A stretch of 5,216 nucleotides of DNA, taken from contig JAJQFK010000297.1 of assembly GCA_021201175.1 (NCBI GenBank), positions 1 through 5,216 on the forward strand. Reading direction: 5' to 3'. The position numbers and the translations under genes are program-made. Positions 1-5,203 of the stretch are shown here, one piece after another (the stretch's first letter is position 1; every line of letters starts with the position of its first letter). The DNA is from Candidatus Gastranaerophilales bacterium. GTDB lineage: Bacteria; Cyanobacteriota; Vampirovibrionia; Gastranaerophilales; Gastranaerophilaceae. A model generated the notes under the pieces. The model had not been told where the DNA came from, made no database searches, and saw only the letters and a list, made by a program, of their open reading frames with translations.

Positions 1-1
1 T

Positions 2-50
2 ACCTAATTAGACCTAATATGACCCGATAATATATTATTTTTACCTAATT
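2..50 (-). repeat. Three TTAGGT words in and below the left promoter (candidate operator)
   Basis: Read on the minus strand, TTAGGT occurs at 48-43, 17-12 and 7-2. The two outer copies are preceded by AA. The starts are 31 and 10 bases apart, close to whole helical turns. The 9-base word ATTAGGTCT (18-10) recurs exactly on the plus strand at 999-1007, in the regulator/AKR intergenic region. This may mark a shared regulator, perhaps the adjacent AraC-type protein. AT-rich background could produce part of the pattern. Confidence 0.4.
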
Positions 51-55
51 GTCAA
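27..55 (-). promoter_or_regulatory. Strong sigma70-type promoter reading out of the left edge
   Basis: On the minus strand a perfect -35 (TTGACA, 55-50) is followed by a 17-base spacer and a -10 of TATTAT (32-27, one mismatch to TATAAT). It starts about 9 bases after the stop of the AraC-type gene. It therefore most likely drives a gene to the left of the window, in the same orientation as the regulator. A TTAGGT word lies in the spacer and two more lie just downstream of the expected transcription start, which suggests a regulated promoter. The driven gene is not visible. Confidence 0.72.
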
Positions 56-63
56 GTTGAGTA

Positions 64-949
64 TTATACCTTAACCAAATTCTTAATATCTGTTTTAGGT
101 GGTTTTCCAAACATCTTTTTGTATTCTCTGCTAAATTGTGTCGGGCTTTCATAGCCTACAAGATAACTTGCTGATTCTGCGTTATGACCTCCAGTCAGCA
201 TAAGTCTTTGAGCCTCATAAAGCCTTAATTGTTTTTGGTATTGCAAAGGCGATATTGTTGTTACATCTTTAAAATGCTTATAAAAAGATGAAGGTGCAAG
301 ATTTAAACTTTTTGCAAGTTCTTCCATATTGATTTTTTCTTTATAGTTATCTTTTAATAAATTTATAGCACCTGCAATTTGATTGTACTGATTTCCTTTT
401 GTATTTGCTGCTTTGATTAAATTTCCGAGTGGTCCTGTAATTAATAAATAATGGATTTCTTTCATAATCATTGGCGCAAATATTTTTTGTTTATCCTTTG
501 GCTGTTCCAACAATTCTGCTAATCGAATAAACGCATTAATTAACTCCTCATCGGCATCAGATCCAGAGAAACAAGTTGAATTCTCATGATATTTAATATC
601 AACCGTACTCATTTCTGCCATTAATTGAGAAATTAGATAAGAATCAAGTTCTACAACAAGCCCAATACAAGGGTTTTCTTTTGTCGCACTTTTAATCCTG
701 CTCATTAAAGGAATATCAACGGAACAGACCATATATTGACCTACAGCGAATGTAAATTCTCTATCTCCAAATATTGTCTGCTTGCTTCCTTGCAAAAGCC
801 AAAATTGCAAGCGGAGTATAAAAACATTTTTTAAGTTCCGTTGGCTCGTCTCTTTTAGAGATTTTAAACCCCTTGATTGAAGTTTCAAAGAAACCGGGCT
901 CTTTGTAAAGTTTAATAATTTTATCTTTTATTTGCTCAATTTTATCCAT
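64..949 (-). pseudogene. AraC-family regulator (AraC_N/YqhC type), broken by a one-base frameshift
   Basis: Probably a DNA-binding activator of the divergent reductase operon. The first part (ATG at 949-947, reading MDKIEQ) and the second part lie in different frames. Removing one T from the T4 run (A4 on the plus strand, 794-797) joins them as YTPLAILALQGSKQTIFGD, the conserved core of the AraC_N domain, and gives a protein of 294 residues, normal for the family. Two C-terminal helix-turn-helix motifs are clear at about 208-227 and 256-281 of the corrected protein, including VGYESPTQFSREYKKMFG. The downstream frame has no good start of its own: its first possible start is TTG at 888 and it has no ribosome-binding site. 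A real mutation or a sequencing error would look the same. The family call is firm; the inducer is unknown, though YqhC-like relatives beside AKR genes respond to aldehydes. Confidence 0.88.
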
Positions 950-961
950 ATTTGGATTATA
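949..961 (-). promoter_or_regulatory. -10 box of the regulator promoter; possibly leaderless start
   Basis: A perfect TATAAT sits at 961-956 on the minus strand, seven bases before the ATG at 949. A start of transcription 6-7 bases below the box would fall at or next to the A of the ATG, and no Shine-Dalgarno sequence precedes that codon. No good -35 is seen at 16-18 bases. Either the mRNA is leaderless or another upstream promoter is used. Confidence 0.45.
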
Positions 962-975
962 ACACAAACGCTAGA

Positions 976-1003
976 GAATTAGATAAGAATTAGAAAGAAT
1001 TAG
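976..1003 (+). repeat. Three GAATTAG direct repeats between divergent promoters (candidate activator site)
   Basis: GAATTAG occurs at 976-982, 987-993 and 997-1003, so the starts are 11 and 10 bases apart, one helical turn each. The array lies between the two outward-facing TATAAT boxes. Its last copy covers the place where the -35 of the AKR promoter should be, and no good -35 hexamer is there. That arrangement fits an activator contacting RNA polymerase, as AraC-family proteins do. Confidence 0.5.
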
Positions 1004-1023
1004 GTCTTAAATTTTCTTATAAT
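995..1023 (+). promoter_or_regulatory. Promoter of the reductase operon, weak -35
   Basis: TATAAT at 1018-1023 is a perfect -10. The hexamer 17 bases upstream (995-1000, AAGAAT) does not resemble TTGACA, so the promoter probably needs an activator. The expected start is near 1030, giving a leader of about 45 bases that ends in the AAAGGAGGG ribosome-binding site at 1064-1072. Confidence 0.55.
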
Positions 1024-1075
1024 TTTGTGAATAATGTAAATTGAGAAATAATAAGTTTTTAATAAAGGAGGGTTA

Positions 1076-2053
1076 ATGCAATATAGAAAATTAAGAGATT
1101 TAGAAGTATCCGCTATTGGACTTGGTTGTATGGGAATGAGCCATGGTTACGGTCCTGCTGCTGACAAAGATGAAATGATTAAATTAATTCGCCATGCTTA
1201 TGATTTGGGTGTAACCTTTTTTGATACAGCAGAAGTTTACGGTCCTTATTTGAATGAAGAACTTGTGGGTGAGGCACTTAAACCCATAAGAGATAAAGTT
1301 GTTATTGCAACAAAATTCGGTATCCAAATAGAGAATGGCAAACAAGTTCAAAATTCAAAGCCTGAAATTATCAGAAAATCAATAGAAGGATCCTTAAAAA
1401 GACTTAGAACAGATTGCATTGACTTATATTATCTGCATAGAGTTGATACAAATACGCCGATTGAAGATGTTGCAAATACTGTTAAAGACTTGATTAAAGA
1501 AGGAAAAGTTAAACATTGGGGATTGTCTGAAGCAGGTGTCGGAACAATTAGAAAGGCTCACGAAATTTGTCCTGTAACTGCAATTCAAAGCGAATATTCA
1601 ATGTGGTGGAGAGAGCCTGAGAAAGAATTATTCCCATTGCTTGATGAATTAAATATCGGTTTTGTGCCATTTAGTCCGTTAGGTAAAGGATTTCTAACAG
1701 GCAGATTTGATAAAAATTCAACTTTTGAAAAAGACGATTTTAGAAGTATTGTTCCAAGATTTACTAAAGATAATCTTGAAGCTAATCAAAAGTTTGTTGA
1801 TTATGTAAAAGATTTAGCAGCTAAAAAAGGAATAACACCCGCTCCACGTGCTCTAAGATGGGTTTTAGTACAAAAGCCTTAAATTGCACCAATTCCCGGA
1901 ACAAGAAAAATAGAAAGACTTGAAGAAAACTTAAAAGCATCTGATGTTCTTTTAACCTATGAAGAAGTAAAACAAATTAACATGGAAATCGAAAAAATAG
2001 AAATATCCGGAGACAGATATCCTGCGGAATTGGCTGCAAGGGTAGGAAAGTAA
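1076..2053 (+). pseudogene. Aldo/keto reductase with internal TAA stop
   Basis: NADPH-dependent carbonyl or aldehyde reductase of the AKR superfamily (cytosolic TIM barrel). The first 268 codons carry the catalytic tetrad D50, Y55, K80 and H121 in FFDTAEVYG, ATKFG and DLYYLHRVD. TAA at 1880-1882 follows VLVQKP, but the same frame continues for another 56 codons with the expected IAPIPGTRKIERLEEN segment (which helps bind the NADPH phosphate) to TAA at 2051-2053. The full frame has 325 codons, typical of the family. Homologues often have an aromatic residue, such as Trp, at the stop position. The segment just before the stop (APRALRW) also differs from the usual AQ-ALAW pattern, which may be further decay. 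The true end is supported by the next gene's ribosome-binding site overlapping the second stop. A product ending at 1882 would lack cofactor-binding residues and probably be inactive. The start is supported by AAGGAGG four bases upstream. Confidence 0.9.
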
Positions 2054-2063
2054 GGAGGTTAGA

Positions 2064-2696
2064 ATGAAAGTATTATTAATTAACGGCTCACCTAATAAAA
2101 ATGGTTGCACCTATACGGCAATGAATGAGATTTCTCTAACACTTAATTTTGAGGGAATTGAAACTGAAATTTATCACATAGGCAAAGACCCGATAGCACC
2201 TTGCAGGGCATGTAGAGCTTGCGGGAAACTCGGACATTGCGTAATAAACGACAAAGTTAATGAATTTGTTGAATATGCGCGAAATTTTGACGGTTATGCA
2301 ATCGGCTCACCTGTTCACTATGGTTCAGCATTCGGTGCTATTGTTCCATTTTTAGACAGAGCCTTTTTTGTTGATTTTATGAGCGGACATAATTCTTTTA
2401 TTCATAAACCCGGAACGGCTATTGTTTCAGCAAGACGAGCAGGAACTACTGCAACATTGGATCAATTAAATAAATATTTTCAGATTAATCAAATGCCTGT
2501 TATTTCGGGCAGATATTGGAATATGGTTCATGGTGCTAACCCTGATGAAGTGAAACAAGATTTGGAAGGTATGCAAAATATGAGGATTTTAGCAAAAAAT
2601 ATGGCATATCATTTGAAATGTAAAGAAGCTGCTCAAAAAGCAGGAATAAATCCGCCTTCATCAGAAGAGGTTATGTTTACTAATTTTATAAGATAG
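2064..2696 (+). CDS. NAD(P)H-dependent FMN oxidoreductase, iron-sulfur-flavoprotein-like
   Basis: A 210-residue flavodoxin-fold protein of the NADPH-dependent FMN reductase family (FMN_red). The N-terminal strand and phosphate loop (VLLINGSPNKNGCT, residues 3-16) and GSPVHYGS (81-88) form the FMN site. The compact cysteine motif C47-x2-C50-x2-C53-x5-C59 matches the CX2CX2CX4-7C pattern that binds a [4Fe-4S] cluster in archaeal and bacterial iron-sulfur flavoproteins. The protein probably moves electrons between NAD(P)H, ferredoxin or a small acceptor such as a quinone or nitro compound; the true substrate cannot be read from sequence. The ribosome-binding site TAAGGAGG (2051-2058) overlaps the upstream AKR stop and the gene follows by 10 bases, so it is in the operon. 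No lesion is seen. Confidence 0.87.
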   Translation: MKVLLINGSPNKNGCTYTAMNEISLTLNFEGIETEIYHIGKDPIAPCRACRACGKLGHCVINDKVNEFVEYARNFDGYAIGSPVHYGSAFGAIVPFLDRAFFVDFMSGHNSFIHKPGTAIVSARRAGTTATLDQLNKYFQINQMPVISGRYWNMVHGANPDEVKQDLEGMQNMRILAKNMAYHLKCKEAAQKAGINPPSSEEVMFTNFIR

Positions 2697-2708
2697 GAGA
2701 AATATTAT

Positions 2709-3551
2709 ATGCAAACAGTAAAACTAAACAACGGTGTCGAAATGCCTATTTTAGGATTTGGCGTTTATCAGGTATCAGATGAAGAAACTACAAAAGCCGT
2801 ATCAGAAGCAATTGAAGTTGGCTACAGAATGTTTGATACAGCTCAGTCTTATCACAATGAAGCCGGTGTCGGCAGAGCAATTAAAAATTCAGGAATAGAA
2901 AGAAAAGACTTTTTTATAGTTACCAAAATTTGGATTTCTAATGCAGGAGAAGAAAAGGCATATCAATCAATACTTGAATCTTTAGAAAAACTCCAAACAG
3001 ACTATATTGACTTGCTTTTAATCCATCAGCCGTTTGGCGATTATTACGGTACATATAGAGCTATGGAAAGAGCTTACAAAGAAGGAAAAGCAAGAGCAAT
3101 AGGAGTAAGTAATTTTTACCCTGACAGGTTTGTTGATTTAGCAAATTTTGTTGAAATTAAACCTGCAATTAATCAGGTGGAAACTCACGTATTTAATCAG
3201 CAAAAAGACGCAAGAAAATATCTTGATAAATACAATACTAAAATCATGGCGTGGGGACCTTTTGCAGAAGGCAGAAACAACATGTTTAAAAATGAAACTC
3301 TTGTTGCAATAGGTGAAAGATACGGCAAAACATCTGCTCAAGTCGCTTTGAGGTTTTTAGCACAAGAAGGTGTAATTGTTATTCCAAAATCAGTCAAAAA
3401 AGAGCGTATGGAACAGAATTTCAACATTTTTGATTTTGAACTTTTGGAAGAAGAATTACAACAAATCAGAATGCTTGATTTAAAACACAGTTTATTCTTC
3501 TCCCACCACGATCCTGAAACAGTTGAAATGATTATTAATTTAGTAAGGTAG
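2709..3551 (+). CDS. Aldo/keto reductase, 2,5-diketo-D-gluconate-reductase-like
   Basis: A complete 280-residue AKR close in layout to the DkgA/YvgN group, which reduces methylglyoxal, other aldehydes and diketo sugars with NADPH. Visible features: LNNGVEMPILGFGVYQ (residues 6-21), catalytic D43, Y48, K73 and H106 (MFDTAQSYHNE, VTKIW, LLLIHQPFG), GVSNFYPDRF (132-141), and the cofactor-binding IPKSVKKERMEQN (225-237). It starts 12 bases after the FMN oxidoreductase, with AGGAGA (2695-2700) eight bases before the ATG. It is not a copy of the first AKR in this operon: the two belong to different AKR groups, so their substrates probably differ. The C-terminal segment (LKHSLFFSHHDPETVEMI) looks normal for this group. 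Confidence 0.93.
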   Translation: MQTVKLNNGVEMPILGFGVYQVSDEETTKAVSEAIEVGYRMFDTAQSYHNEAGVGRAIKNSGIERKDFFIVTKIWISNAGEEKAYQSILESLEKLQTDYIDLLLIHQPFGDYYGTYRAMERAYKEGKARAIGVSNFYPDRFVDLANFVEIKPAINQVETHVFNQQKDARKYLDKYNTKIMAWGPFAEGRNNMFKNETLVAIGERYGKTSAQVALRFLAQEGVIVIPKSVKKERMEQNFNIFDFELLEEELQQIRMLDLKHSLFFSHHDPETVEMIINLVR

Positions 3552-3636
3552 GAACAAATGAAAAAACTATTATTATTTATTTTACCAATATTATTACTAT
3601 GTTCGGGTTGCACATTTGCAAACAACACAAATTCAC

Positions 3637-3650
3637 AAGGAGGACTTATG
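3637..3650 (+). promoter_or_regulatory. Internal ribosome-binding site and second in-frame start of the flavodoxin
   Basis: AAGGAGG (3637-3643) lies four bases before an ATG (3648-3650) that is codon 31 of the same frame and begins MDKKILIAYFSW, exactly where ordinary cytosolic flavodoxins start. It is stronger than the site for the outer ATG. Either the leader start is spurious, or both are used to make membrane-anchored and soluble forms. Confidence 0.6.
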
Positions 3651-3836
3651 GACAAAAAGATACTAATCGCTTATTTTTCATGGGGTGGTAACACAAAATC
3701 TATCGCAGAAAAAATCCACTCACAAACCGGTGGTGATATGTTTAGAATTGAAACAGCAACTCCATACCCTGAAGATTACAACGAAGCAGCTTATGGTGTA
3801 GCTAAAAAACAACACGAAGAAGGTACAAAACCTGAA

Positions 3837-3842
3837 CTTAAG
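3837..3842. other. Breakpoint joining flavodoxin and transposase in a CTTAAG palindrome
   Basis: On the plus strand flavodoxin homology ends in CCT GAA CTT AAG (PELK). On the minus strand transposase homology ends in GCA CTT (residues 206-207, STAL), and its next codons are antisense flavodoxin. The two frames meet within the 6-base palindrome CTTAAG, so a few bases of microhomology at the join are likely. Confidence 0.7.
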
Positions 3843-4460
3843 TGCTGTTGATTTCCAATCTAGAAAGCCAACTAATGTTGCTCTTGTTGGTTTTCCTGTA
3901 AAAGGATTAATCACTTGAAAAGCAAGTTTGTGACCATCAACTACTAAAATATCGCCAACTTCTAAAAGCGAAGCGTCACGTTTGATATATGGTTCAACTT
4001 TATCTGATAATGCCTTTTCTCCGTCACGAGCAAGAATCCATTTATCATAATTATTATCCTTAAACCATTTTGCATATCTTCTAAAAGTAATATCTGCGGG
4101 AATCAACGTTGCCTTACCTATTGAAATTCGGTTAGGATGCAACAGCAAACTCATAAATATTTTGATTTCTTCATCGGTTAAAACGGTTCTATATTCATCT
4201 ATTTTAGAATATTTATACTGAGGTAAGAGTTTGGTGTAATCTTCTGTTCCATTTAACATAGCATACCAACGGTGTAAACTGCCGCGAGATATTTTGCCTA
4301 TAATTTTAAATAAATGAGAATTTGAAGTGCTATACAATTTTACAAAATCATAATCAGCTTGGAGTTTATTTTTGGATTTCTTTCTAAACTCTTGCCATTG
4401 ATGGATTAAATCTAATCTTGCAAGCGCTATTTGTTTTGATTTTTCTGGTGTGTATGTCAT
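3837..4460 (-). pseudogene. Mu-type (rve-fold) DDE transposase, N-terminal part only
   Basis: The start (MTYTPEKSKQ) has TAAGGA (4475-4470) nine bases upstream. Residues 1-160 are a helical, probably DNA-binding region (SRGSLHRWYAML and PADITFRRYAKWF suggest helix-turn-helix segments). Residues 168-207 match the beginning of the catalytic core of Mu-like/Tn7-like transposases: VGDILVVDGHKLAF with the first catalytic Asp D175, then NPFTGKPTRATLVGFLDWKS. The frame stays open to 3720, but everything after about residue 207 is antisense flavodoxin and is not transposase. The second catalytic Asp, the Glu and the whole C-terminal domain are missing, so it cannot work. A normal relative would be several hundred residues longer. 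The family call rests on motif recognition; a phage or integrative-element origin is equally possible. Confidence 0.75.
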
Positions 4461-4483
4461 ATTTAAAAATCCTTACATACACA
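4449..4483 (-). repeat. Inverted repeat enclosing the transposase ribosome-binding site and start codon
   Basis: TGTGTATGT (4449-4457) and ACATACACA (4475-4483) are perfect 9-base complements separated by 17 bases. In the minus-strand mRNA the loop would contain the AAGGA and the AUG of the transposase. It could be a translation-limiting hairpin or a dyad bound by a repressor. Confidence 0.5.
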
Positions 4484-4573
4484 TTAATTGCTCTTGTTTG
4501 TAAAAACATCAAGTCTTAAATCTCAATCTCAGAGACATTTCGACACATATCAAATTAAAAGATAATTCAAAAC

Positions 4574-4818
4574 GGACAATTCTTGCACTAAAAATAGCAG
4601 GGCTAAAATCCAAACAATAAGCGAGATAGGAGCCAAAATGAGTTCAATCTTATAAAATATCAGTGCAATTTAGTGCAAAATTAGAGACAAAAGTGCAAAA
4701 ATTGACCATCAAATCTCAACACTATAAATTAGCCTCAAACTCCTAATAACTCGGCATTTTCTTCAAAAAACACCCATCCAAACTGTCCTGATAGGTTATA
4801 CGTGCAATAAATTGCACG
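4574..4818. repeat. Cluster of GTGCAA sites, including a perfect 18-base palindrome
   Basis: AGTGCAA occurs on the plus strand at 4662, 4672 and 4692 (steps of 10 and 20 bases) and inverted at 4583-4589. Two copies extend: AGTGCAAAAATTGACC (4692-4707) and, on the minus strand, AGTGCAAGAATTGTCC (4589-4574) agree at 14 of 16 bases. CGTGCAATAAATTGCACG (4801-4818) is a perfect palindrome with the same half-site. The phasing suggests binding sites for a transposase or an element repressor. Confidence 0.5.
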
Positions 4819-4908
4819 CTTCGACTTGATTCTATAAATAATATTGTTGGGTTGAAACCTCAACCTACGCGAAATTTTCTCGGACAGAATACCGGCGAAT
4901 TTGCTCAT

Positions 4909-4946
4909 AAAAAAAGAAACCGCCGGCAATTGACGATTTCTTTTTT
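4909..4946 (-). terminator. Stem-loop terminator after the ferredoxin gene, possibly bidirectional
   Basis: On the minus strand AAAAAAGAAATCG (4946-4934) pairs with CGGTTTCTTTTTT (4922-4910) over 13 pairs, one of them G-U, around an 11-base loop, and the 3' arm forms a run of seven T. It begins about 27 bases after the ferredoxin stop. The A/T-symmetric stem could also stop transcription arriving on the plus strand. Confidence 0.8.
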
Positions 4947-4973
4947 GTAAACCAATATCAAATTTATAATTGA

Positions 4974-5150
4974 TTATTCAACTTCGATAGCATTAACAGG
5001 GCAGCAGTCAGCAGCTTCTTTAACGCAATCCTCGTTAGCTGAAACAGCAGAAGCATTAACCTTCGCTTTATCTTCAACTGAAAAAACGGCATCACAAACA
5101 GATTCGCAAGCACCACATGCTATACAATTGTCATTTACTAAAACTTTCAT
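4974..5150 (-). CDS. Small ferredoxin, probably a single [4Fe-4S] cluster
   Basis: A complete 58-residue soluble electron carrier. It begins MKVLVNDNCIACGACESVC, with C9, C12, C15 and C19 in a CX2CX2CX3C pattern, and ends DCVKEAADCCPVNAIEVE with C42, C49 and C50. The length and spacing match one-cluster ferredoxins of the Thermotoga type, in which three N-terminal cysteines and the Cys before Pro (here C50) hold the cluster and two further cysteines (here C19 and C42) can form a disulfide. C49 is an extra cysteine beside the ligand. The second of two tandem ATGs (5150) is chosen because AAGGAG (5162-5157) is six bases away, against three for the ATG at 5153. The gene has its own promoter and terminator. 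It could supply electrons to the flavoproteins nearby, but that link is inference. Confidence 0.93.
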   Translation of the reverse strand: MKVLVNDNCIACGACESVCDAVFSVEDKAKVNASAVSANEDCVKEAADCCPVNAIEVE

Positions 5151-5172
5151 CATTTTCTCCTTTTTGTTTAAC

Positions 5173-5187
5173 TGATTCAACGAATCA
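5173..5187. promoter_or_regulatory. Inverted repeat TGATTC-AAC-GAATCA in the ferredoxin leader
   Basis: Perfect 6-base arms around a 3-base centre lie directly after the predicted transcription start and before the ribosome-binding site. This could be a repressor operator or a short 5' hairpin that protects the mRNA. The sequence does not tell which. Confidence 0.45.
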
Positions 5188-5194
5188 CACACAT

Positions 5195-5203
5195 ATTATA
5201 GCA
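5195..5203 (-). promoter_or_regulatory. Extended -10 promoter element of the ferredoxin gene
   Basis: The minus strand reads TGC then TATAAT (5203-5195), a perfect -10 with the extended TGn motif. The -35 would lie at or beyond the right edge of the window and cannot be seen. The expected start is near 5188, giving a leader of about 40 bases. Confidence 0.7.

Larger units (their letters stand above)
3558..3851 (+). pseudogene. Flavodoxin with lipoprotein-like leader, 3' half missing
   Basis: FMN-binding electron carrier of the long-lineage Flavodoxin_4 type. Residues 1-18 look like a lipoprotein signal: MKK, a hydrophobic stretch, then LCSGC with C18 as the lipidation site, although Cys at -3 is unusual. 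From residue 31 the flavodoxin begins: ILIAYFSWGGNTKSIAEKI with the phosphate loop at 41-46, then QTGGDMFRIE and PYPEDYNEA. Similarity stops after PELK (about 3842), followed by CC and a stop read from unrelated DNA. About 100 residues of a normal flavodoxin, with the remaining FMN-binding loops, are absent, so the product should not fold properly. The gene begins six bases after the AKR stop with a modest ribosome-binding site (AGGA). A better one lies inside it. Confidence 0.85.
4461..4973. other. Gene-poor interval between transposase fragment and ferredoxin
   Basis: No convincing gene is seen in about 510 bases. The left part (4461-4735) is AT-rich and holds the start-codon hairpin, most GTGCAA sites and a repeated AAATCTCAA word (4518-4526, 4711-4719). 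It is plausibly the regulatory or end region of the element that supplied the transposase. The right part (4735-4908) is visibly less AT-rich and carries one open minus-strand frame of 58 codons (ATG at 4908-4906, ending EENAELLGV). That frame has no ribosome-binding site and begins at the edge of a terminator stem. I do not recognise it and do not call it a gene. A hairpin TGGGTTGA/TCAACCTA (4848-4867, loop AACC) lies in this part. Confidence 0.6.

Noticed and set aside
761..967. A separate small protein of 68 codons before the regulator
   Set aside because: It is the N-terminal part of the AraC_N domain in the other frame; its TTG start overlaps the promoter -10, and its last residues are out-of-frame regulator sequence.
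1880..1882. Programmed readthrough or recoding at the AKR stop
   Set aside because: TAA has no known bacterial recoding to selenocysteine or pyrrolysine, and I see no dedicated signal; mutation or base-call error is simpler.
3138..3341. Minus-strand open frame inside the second AKR
   Set aside because: It lies entirely antisense to a clearly conserved enzyme, has no recognisable motif, and its composition follows from the opposite strand.
3338..3655. Minus-strand open frame across the AKR end and flavodoxin start
   Set aside because: It is antisense to two real genes; its Ser/Lys/Ile-rich translation is typical of a shadow frame.
3720..3836. C-terminal continuation of the transposase frame (KFRFCTFFVLFFSY and onward)
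   Set aside because: This is antisense flavodoxin read past the breakpoint. The apparent hydrophobic segment is an accident, not a membrane domain.
3637..4740. Intact transposon inserted into the flavodoxin
   Set aside because: The transposase lacks its catalytic half at the junction and no flavodoxin remainder or target-site duplication is visible on the right.
4461..4973. CRISPR array or tandem repeat array
   Set aside because: The GTGCAA copies are short, irregularly spaced and partly inverted, without repeat-spacer units of CRISPR size.
5151..5192. Longer ferredoxin starting at GTG 5192
   Set aside because: The extra residues lie over the leader dyad and ribosome-binding site, right beside the -10 box; family members begin at MKV.
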